Notes under the pieces: model-generated
What the model saw: the letters and a program-made list of their open reading frames with translations, nothing else
Database searches by the model: none
Told to the model about the DNA's origin: nothing
Shown: piece after piece, positions 58,658 through 64,000 of the stretch
How the letters are laid out: every line of letters begins with the position of its first letter
Numbering within the stretch: position 1 is the stretch's first letter
Position numbers and translations under genes: made by a program
NCBI GenBank assembly: GCA_030847615.1
Contig: JAUMIR010000005.1
Location: forward strand, 216,240,645 to 216,304,644
Origin: Gambelia wislizenii
Lineage: Eukaryota > Chordata > Lepidosauria > Squamata > Crotaphytidae
Length of the DNA: 64,000 nt
Direction of reading: 5' to 3'

Positions 58658-60047
58658 CTGTTTAAAAGTAAATCAGAAAGTGATTACACAAAGACAGCAG
58701 TTACCTAAAAGAATTTAACAAAATATACAATTATCAATATAAATTATTAAACTGGACAAAGGCAATCATAAAGATTAGAACACATTGAAACATTTCCATT
58801 ACTATTTATCAATATCATAATCTAAACATTTCTATTGCTATTTGGTATAATAATAAATTATACTTTACTACTATAATGCTAGATAGTATTCTACTATTAT
58901 TTATAACACTATTTCTAGTACAATTTAGTACTGTTTGTGAAGTTGAAGGCTTTCATGGCCAGCATTGGTTTTATTCCAGGTTGTGAGGCCGTGTTCTCTG
59001 AGGATGCCAGCCACAGATGCAGGCGAAACATCAGAAAGAAACTGTTCCAGAACACAGCCTCACAGCCCGGAAAAAAACCAAGGAAAATCTTATATTGTTT
59101 GTAATGCTGAACATTTAGTACTAAAATAATGAATTATTTCTCAGTACTATAATACTGCATTATCAATACTTAAGACCAGGCGAAGTTGTCAGAGCTTTTT
59201 ATTACTCCATATGAGATAGCAAACTCTTTTATGTGGAAAACGCCAGCTGGGAGGGGAGTGTATGAGACTGAGTGTAGCTGGTTACCAGGGAAAGGGGAGA
59301 GAATGCAGACAAGGAGACTTAAGCTACTCTATCCCACTTAAGCTACTCTATCTAGCTACTCTATATTGAGGAAATATTGATTATGGAACACTCTGATATG
59401 ATGAAACCACTGTGGGGGAAAATTCACAGAAAAATTCCAAAGAGAGATTGGATATCAATATAAAATTATACTATTAAATTCCAGTTGATAGTGCTAAACA
59501 CCATGTCCACATGTTAACATTTTGTGACTAACTCTACTCTTTCCATTTCTTTAATTCTATGTGGATAATATTGGTTGCCAGCTGGATACCTGTTAAGGCT
59601 GGGTGGTAGTTTCTGTTGCATAAATTATCCGTCTAGGTCAGTGGACACATTTAGCTCCACCCACCACACTGCTACTGATAGCAAACCAGCTCTATGGAAG
59701 AGGTGCAGCTGGCACTAAGCACAGCATAAGGTACCATATTACCATGGCCTCTCTGGATATTTTTAAAAAATTTTTTAAAGTTATCCCTGAAAAAGCATAC
59801 TACAAGGTCCATTCCATGACTCAGGCTCTTCACTTGAAGTGATTTGCTATTTTCTTCCTGGAATTCAGCCACAGACACTCATGCCTTCACATGTCACACT
59901 CAACTATCAAATATTAAAAATTTCATAGGTACCCTGTGATATTTACATATTACCAGTTCATTAGAGAATTGAGCCATAAAGGACTTCCAAGTACCTCCAA
60001 GTTGCTAACAAAATTAAAAACAATTGGAAAGATAAAGACAGGCACAC
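58658..60047 (-). other. BLTP3B: BLTP3B intron
   Basis: The intron starts GTGTGCC and ends TTTAAACAG. It contains a Penelope-like hairpin remnant at 58935-59082 and a short tandem of ACTTAAGCTACTCTAT near 59317-59354. No exon was recognised inside. Confidence 0.75.
58935..59082. repeat. Penelope-like 3'-end remnant forming a hairpin
   Basis: Arms 58974-58997 and 59049-59072 pair at 21 of 24 positions around a loop of about 50 bases containing GGATGCCAGCCACAGATGCA. The wording (GAAGGCTTTCATGGCCAGCA; CACAGATGCAGGCGAAACAT) resembles Penelope-like 3' regions of lizards. Confidence 0.6.
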
Positions 60048-60156
60048 CTCTGATGCAAAATGAACCATCGTCTTTTCTTTCTACTACAAGTAGGTCAATA
60101 TGCAGTGTTACTGGAAGTGGTTCAGGAGCAGTCAGGCTGTCACGTGGGCTATCATC
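60048..60156 (-). CDS. BLTP3B: BLTP3B antepenultimate coding exon
   Basis: The acceptor TTTTCTAG precedes 60156 and the donor GTGTGC follows 60048. The exon is 109 bases: 36 codons, [20 protein letters not shown] and [16 protein letters not shown], plus one base of a split codon that joins the next exon to give Asp. The three exons then read through as 139 residues without a stop, which is strong evidence that they belong together. The phase at the 5' side is 0. The exons encoding the N-terminal lipid-transfer (chorein) region lie beyond the right edge. Confidence 0.78.
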
Positions 60157-60453
60157 CTAGAAAATAAAAGCAATATAATTATTTGAAGATGCTAGTCTAC
60201 ATCCCCAAAAGACTTCCTTGCTGACTAACAAACTAAGACTAAGCTTTGTATGTATAAAGTTTCCTGTGATACTTTTAAGTCAACAGGAAAGTTCTAATGG
60301 TGTAGGAGCATCAAATGTACAGCAAAAACAGGCATGAAAGAAGTTCCTGGATAAGGCTGAGCGCCTTCATTTTTAAAAAATGGTTGGAATCCTGTACGTT
60401 TCAACATACATTTGTATGGATTTAACTAAGTAACAGAAGCACTAAGAAACCCT
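60157..60453 (-). other. BLTP3B: BLTP3B intron, proximal part
   Basis: Nothing recognised between the acceptor and the DNA element at 60454. The intron continues to the right edge and holds the elements listed to 64000. Confidence 0.6.
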
Positions 60454-61042
60454 GGGCCCGTCTAAATGGTGAAAAGACCCCTCATGGGATTTGCTGGGAA
60501 TCCCACCTGCCTAAACAGGATCCAGCGCCAGTCCACACTATTTGGAAGGAGGGGGGCCCAAAATGGCAAAAACAACAGGGTAAAACCCTTCGCAGATTTC
60601 CCTATACTTTTTCACAAATTGCGAGACAGGTGTGCAGTTTTGCTCTTTTGGACTATTGAACAATAAAAACCTTGAAGGGAAGCACAAAGCTGATTGGCCA
60701 AGCAAGAGCAGGGCTTGCTAGGAGGGAAAGCGCCCACTGCCACCATGTTGGATTTTTGCCTTAGCAATCGCTTGCTAAGGTGATAAAAAGGATCAATATT
60801 TTCTGTTTTGCTTTCATGGAAAATTGCTCTATTGCACCAGCGCGCCTTGGGATGACTGAAAAAAACAAAAAACAAACGGCAGTGAAGAACTAACGTGAGT
60901 AAATGACTCACTGCCGCCATCAGGAATGTGAGGCTTATGGAGGCTTCCAAGGCCAGAAAAAACATTAGACAAGTCACTGCTGCTGTGAGATGCCAATACT
61001 ATGAGGTATTTTGGATTTTTTCCGCTCATGTAGATGGGACCC
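60454..61042. mobile_element. About 590-bp inverted-repeat DNA element, copy B (inverted relative to copy A)
   Basis: The left end GGGCCCGTCTAAATGGTGAA matches the complement of the right end of 54430-55012, and the right end CTCATGTAGATGGGACCC matches the complement of its left end. The interior aligns throughout. A short CCT on both sides may be a target duplication, but this is uncertain. Confidence 0.83.
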
Positions 61043-61083
61043 CTGTTACTGATTTGTGAAGATGCGTAACTGGCAAGAGTGTA

Positions 61084-61632
61084 CAGTTGTCCCTTCACAT
61101 TCGCCAGAGTTTGGTTCCAGGACCCCCCGTGAATACCCAAATCCGTGAATACTAAAGTCCCATTATATACTCTCTCTCTGGCTTTTCTTCGCAAACGAAG
61201 ATTCAGGAAGGACTCATCCCGCGCTTTCTGCAAGCGCACTGATGACTAAAAAGGCCAATCCGAGATAAACAAGTCCGGTTGCAAAAAGCACAGCAGAAGG
61301 GCTCCTTGGGTGATGTTTTTGGGTTGTGATTCTTTCTGCGTTGTTGTTTCTCTTCAAGACTTGTTCGGCGTGAGTTCTCAAATAAGGCTGCAGCATTGTG
61401 GATAGTGCGTCTCCATGCCTCCCGATGTGAGGCCAGGGCGGACCACTGTTGGTGATCAATTTGGCCGAGCCTGAGATGTTGTTTCATTATATACAATGGC
61501 ATAGCAAAATGGTGTCCCCATAAGATGGCAAAATCAAGGTTTGCTTTTTGGATTTTTTTTTTAAAGAATATTTTCAAGCCGTGAATACTTAAAACCGCGA
61601 ATGCCAAATCCGTGAATGTTGAGGGACAACTG
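61084..61632. mobile_element. Tigger-like element split by a LINE insertion
   Basis: It starts CAGTTGTCCCTTCACATTCG and ends GTTGAGGGACAACTG, flanked by TA. With the LINE fragment (61171-61484) and one copy of its target duplication removed it is about 225 bp and collinear with 10739-10978. Confidence 0.9.
61171..61484 (-). mobile_element. LINE 3' end with Cys2-His-Cys finger, 314-bp insertion (copy 5)
   Basis: The minus strand encodes QHLRLGQIDHQQWSALASHR through the CAFCNRTCLSRIGLFSHQCA finger, then the 3' tail, ending in a short (GA)n run (TCTCTCTCTG in plus sense). CATTATATAC flanks it at 61161-61170 and 61485-61494. Confidence 0.92.
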
Positions 61633-62543
61633 TACATCAAGTGTGTCCAATGTGCACTGTGGGCCCAATGCACATCAGGGACCATAGTGCATTGGTCCCG
61701 ATTTGCTTCAGTCCCAATTGCCCATAGGTCCCTTTGCTGGTTCCGCTACATAGTTATGTAACAGCAGCCCTCTTCTGGATATGGACATGGCACATCTTTG
61801 CAATTCTATTTCCAACAGATGCAAGTCCACTTACAAGCACACAATGGCACAACAGGATTTCAGCCATTAATAATAAAGACAAGCAAAATACTACTCTTAT
61901 TTGTTGGAAAGATGTACTGTATAAAGTTCAAAGGCCCTTTTCACTCAAATACCCATTGAACATTAGTGTCATTACATTTAACTGTGCCTGTGTTAGAATG
62001 ACCTACATTTCATTACAGATCCAATGAACTGAAGAATTGCAGTTCCTACACCTTGGCTTGCATTATAGCTGTTGCTTCAAAGGCCTGATATTGCAGTCCA
62101 TAACTTTTCTTTTCCCCCTCAAGCATTTATATTCTGTTCTCCTTCTGCAAATGCACCACTCAAATTATTTATGTTGATATAACGAAGTTAATAAAACAAA
62201 CACATAAAGCATCCAGTAAGAGAGGCAGGGCAAGGGTCAAAATCACAGCATAAAAACACTACTAAACAAAACCCCTGTCAGACTAGGCAAGGTGTTCTAC
62301 AATCAGGGTATAGCCATTAGGAATTCTCTCCCTTTCTTGTCTTAGCCAACTATGGTTTCATAATGGGTGAAACATAAAGAAGGGCTGTTTGATCAGATTT
62401 TAAGGAGCAGGCAGGATAATATGGGAGGGAATAGTCCCCAAGGTAACTTCAACCTAAGTCATTACAGGTGGACAGACTCAATCAAGAAATCTATGACTCT
62501 GAGTTTGTAAGATGGCTTTTGGGTCTCTTGGAGGTGTCTCATT
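61633..62543. other. BLTP3B intron sequence, nothing recognised
   Basis: No exon with consistent splice sites and no known transposon found. The open frame at 61734-62027 has no motif. Confidence 0.45.
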
Positions 62544-62600
62544 CATAGAGTTGCCATAGGTCAAAATTAATTTGATAGCACATAACAACAACAAAACAAA
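62544..62600 (+). mobile_element. RTE/Sauria-SINE 3' tail fragment
   Basis: AGAGTTGCCATAGGTCAAAA, then GATAGCACATAACAACAACA, is the tail shared by BovB-like RTE elements and Sauria-type SINEs. Only this end is present. Confidence 0.6.
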
Positions 62601-62775
62601 TACTTTTAGGTCTTTAAAGATTCCCCAGCACCATCTTTGTTCTTAAGGAGTGACTGGAGCTTTCAAAATTTTTTAGTCTAAGTCTTCTCCTGCCCAAGCA
62701 GGCTAAACTATTTACTGATAATAATATAACTCTTTAAAATGTTCAAAAATAGAAAAAACAACAGAACATTTGAAA

Positions 62776-63362
62776 ATGGAACAGGAACAAGAAAGAAATT
62801 TGGTTGTATAAGTGAAATTAAGAGAGAACTGTTTAAAATTAAGAGGACTCTCAGAAATAGGAGAAGATTTATATGAAAGGATACTACCAGCATTGGCAGA
62901 ATTTGTGGATATGACTCAGGAAAAGATTGAGGCAGAGGTGGCTAGAATATTTAGAATAAATTCAAAAATAGCAACTCAAAGAAAACTACCAAGGGATATA
63001 GTAATGTATTTTACAAGAGGAAGAACTCGAGATTTAGTCTTACAAAAAAAATGTAACACAAAGTTAATCACAGAGGAAGAGGAAGTTTCAATATACAAGG
63101 ATGTGCCAACTCAAATTTTGAAAAAGAGAAAAGATTACCAATTTGTTACAACAAAATTACAAAGAAAAGGTATACTATACATATGGGAAAAAATAGAAGG
63201 AATATCATTTATATATTGACAGAGAAGGTACAAATTAAATACAGTTAAGAAAGCAAAAGAATTTTTGACTAAATATGGAAAGGAATTAAATGGCAAGGAG
63301 AGAAATACAGAAAAAGAAACAGAGGAACCAGAAAGACAAGAAAAACCAAAGAAAAATAATTA
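62776..63362 (+). pseudogene. L1 ORF1 remnant
   Basis: The frame contains ENCLKLRGLSEIGEDLYERI, VARIFRINSKIATQRKLPRD and a basic C-terminal stretch, typical of the RNA-binding region of vertebrate L1 ORF1. A TAA interrupts it near 62809 and a TGA at 63217-63219; the same frame then continues to a TAA at about 63360. The N-terminal coiled coil is missing, so the element is 5'-truncated at about 62740. Confidence 0.8.
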
Positions 63363-63602
63363 AAAATCAACAAATGGACAGGAAGGAGAAATAGAAAGTA
63401 TGAGATGAAATAAAGAAGTAGTAGAAAGGACAGAAATAGGAGAAAGAAGTGGCGAAGAAGAAAAGTTAAGATTTAGATGAGGAAGAAGGAGGAGGAGGAG
63501 AATCAGAAGGCATATAAATAGAAGGAGGAGAAGAAGAAACAGATGAGAGTTAGAACAAATAACCAATAAAATAAAATAATAATAATGATGATGATGACAA
63601 AC

Positions 63603-64000
63603 ATGAAAATAATATCGTGGAATGTGGGGGAGATGAATTCCCCTATAAAAGAAAACAATTTTTTCATCAATTAGAAAAAATGAAAGCGCATATAATATGT
63701 ATACAGGAAACACATATAAAAGAAAAAAAACAGAATTTACTAAGAAATAGAAAATTGGGATATGAATTTATAAATTCGGTGAAGAAAAAGAAAAAGGGAA
63801 TAGTGATGTATATAAATAGAAATTTGCCAGCGAAAGAGAGATCCAGAAAGAAGATATATAGGAATTGAATCTGTGATAATGGGGAGAAGGACACTGATAT
63901 TGGGGGTTTATGCTCCATCAGACAACAAAGAAATTTTTTACCAAGACTTATCAAAAACTCTTTTAGACCTAGAATATGACAGCTTGATTTGCTTAGGAGA
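63603..64000 (+). pseudogene. L1 ORF2 5' part (endonuclease), running off the right edge
   Basis: The ATG at 63603 opens MKIISWNVGEMNSPIK, the start of the apurinic-type endonuclease. A shift near 63650 moves coding to another frame with QLEKMKAHIICIQETHIKEK (catalytic Glu in the QETH motif) and GIVMYINRNLPAKE. A second shift near 63845 restores the first frame with YIGIESVIMGRRTLILGVYA and PSDNKE up to the window end. It is a pseudogene by two compensating shifts. Confidence 0.85.

Noticed and set aside
1..64000. CRISPR arrays, operons or bacterial genes
   Set aside because: No regularly spaced direct repeats with unique spacers were seen, and the splice sites, CpG island and transposon content are vertebrate.

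Overview
This window is nuclear DNA of a vertebrate, almost certainly a squamate reptile and most likely a lizard. It is AT-rich and intron/exon-structured, and it is packed with the transposon mix typical of squamates: CR1 3' ends, L2-like LINEs, a BovB-like RTE, L1, tRNA-derived Sauria-type SINEs, Penelope-like elements, a DIRS element, a Ty1/copia element and many small terminal-inverted-repeat DNA elements. No prokaryotic or organellar features are seen.

Two host genes are supported, both on the minus strand. ANKS1B coding exon 1 (23151-23284) starts at a good ATG, ends at a consensus donor and sits at the edge of a CpG-rich promoter region (about 23285-24240); positions 1-23150 are then ANKS1B intron 1. 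Three exons at 60048-60156, 58476-58657 and 56177-56305 splice in phase into a 139-residue C-terminus with a coiled-coil end. I assign them to BLTP3B (UHRF1BP1L/SHIP164), from the sequence and because this gene lies just upstream of ANKS1B, on the same strand, in human. The roughly 32 kb between the genes is intergenic.

Region by region. 1-23150 (ANKS1B intron 1): a Penelope-like fragment, CR1 pieces, a 62-bp GC-rich minisatellite, a possible solo LTR, a Tigger-like element, a DIRS retrotransposon on the minus strand, L2-like LINE pieces and the first copy of a LINE whose protein ends in a Cys2-His-Cys finger. 23151-24240: ANKS1B exon 1 and promoter. 24864-25605: a second copy of that LINE, with an open 232-codon frame. 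28561-34531: a Tigger-like element split by a young, nearly intact Ty1/copia element with 654-bp LTRs and an initiator-tRNA-Met half-tRNA primer site. 36159-44014: a Tigger-like element, a BovB-like RTE split by a short LINE insertion, L2-like pieces and a long CR1. 45.8-50.0 kb: a Penelope/Neptune-type element that has received both a twin-primed LINE and a SINE. 54.4-61.6 kb: the 3' end of BLTP3B, framed by an inverted pair of about 590-bp DNA elements. 62.7-64.0 kb: a damaged L1 running off the right edge.

The most distinctive content is the copia element and a set of datable nested insertions with readable target-site duplications. No wholly new gene system was found. All family names come from recognising motifs by eye; no database search was run.
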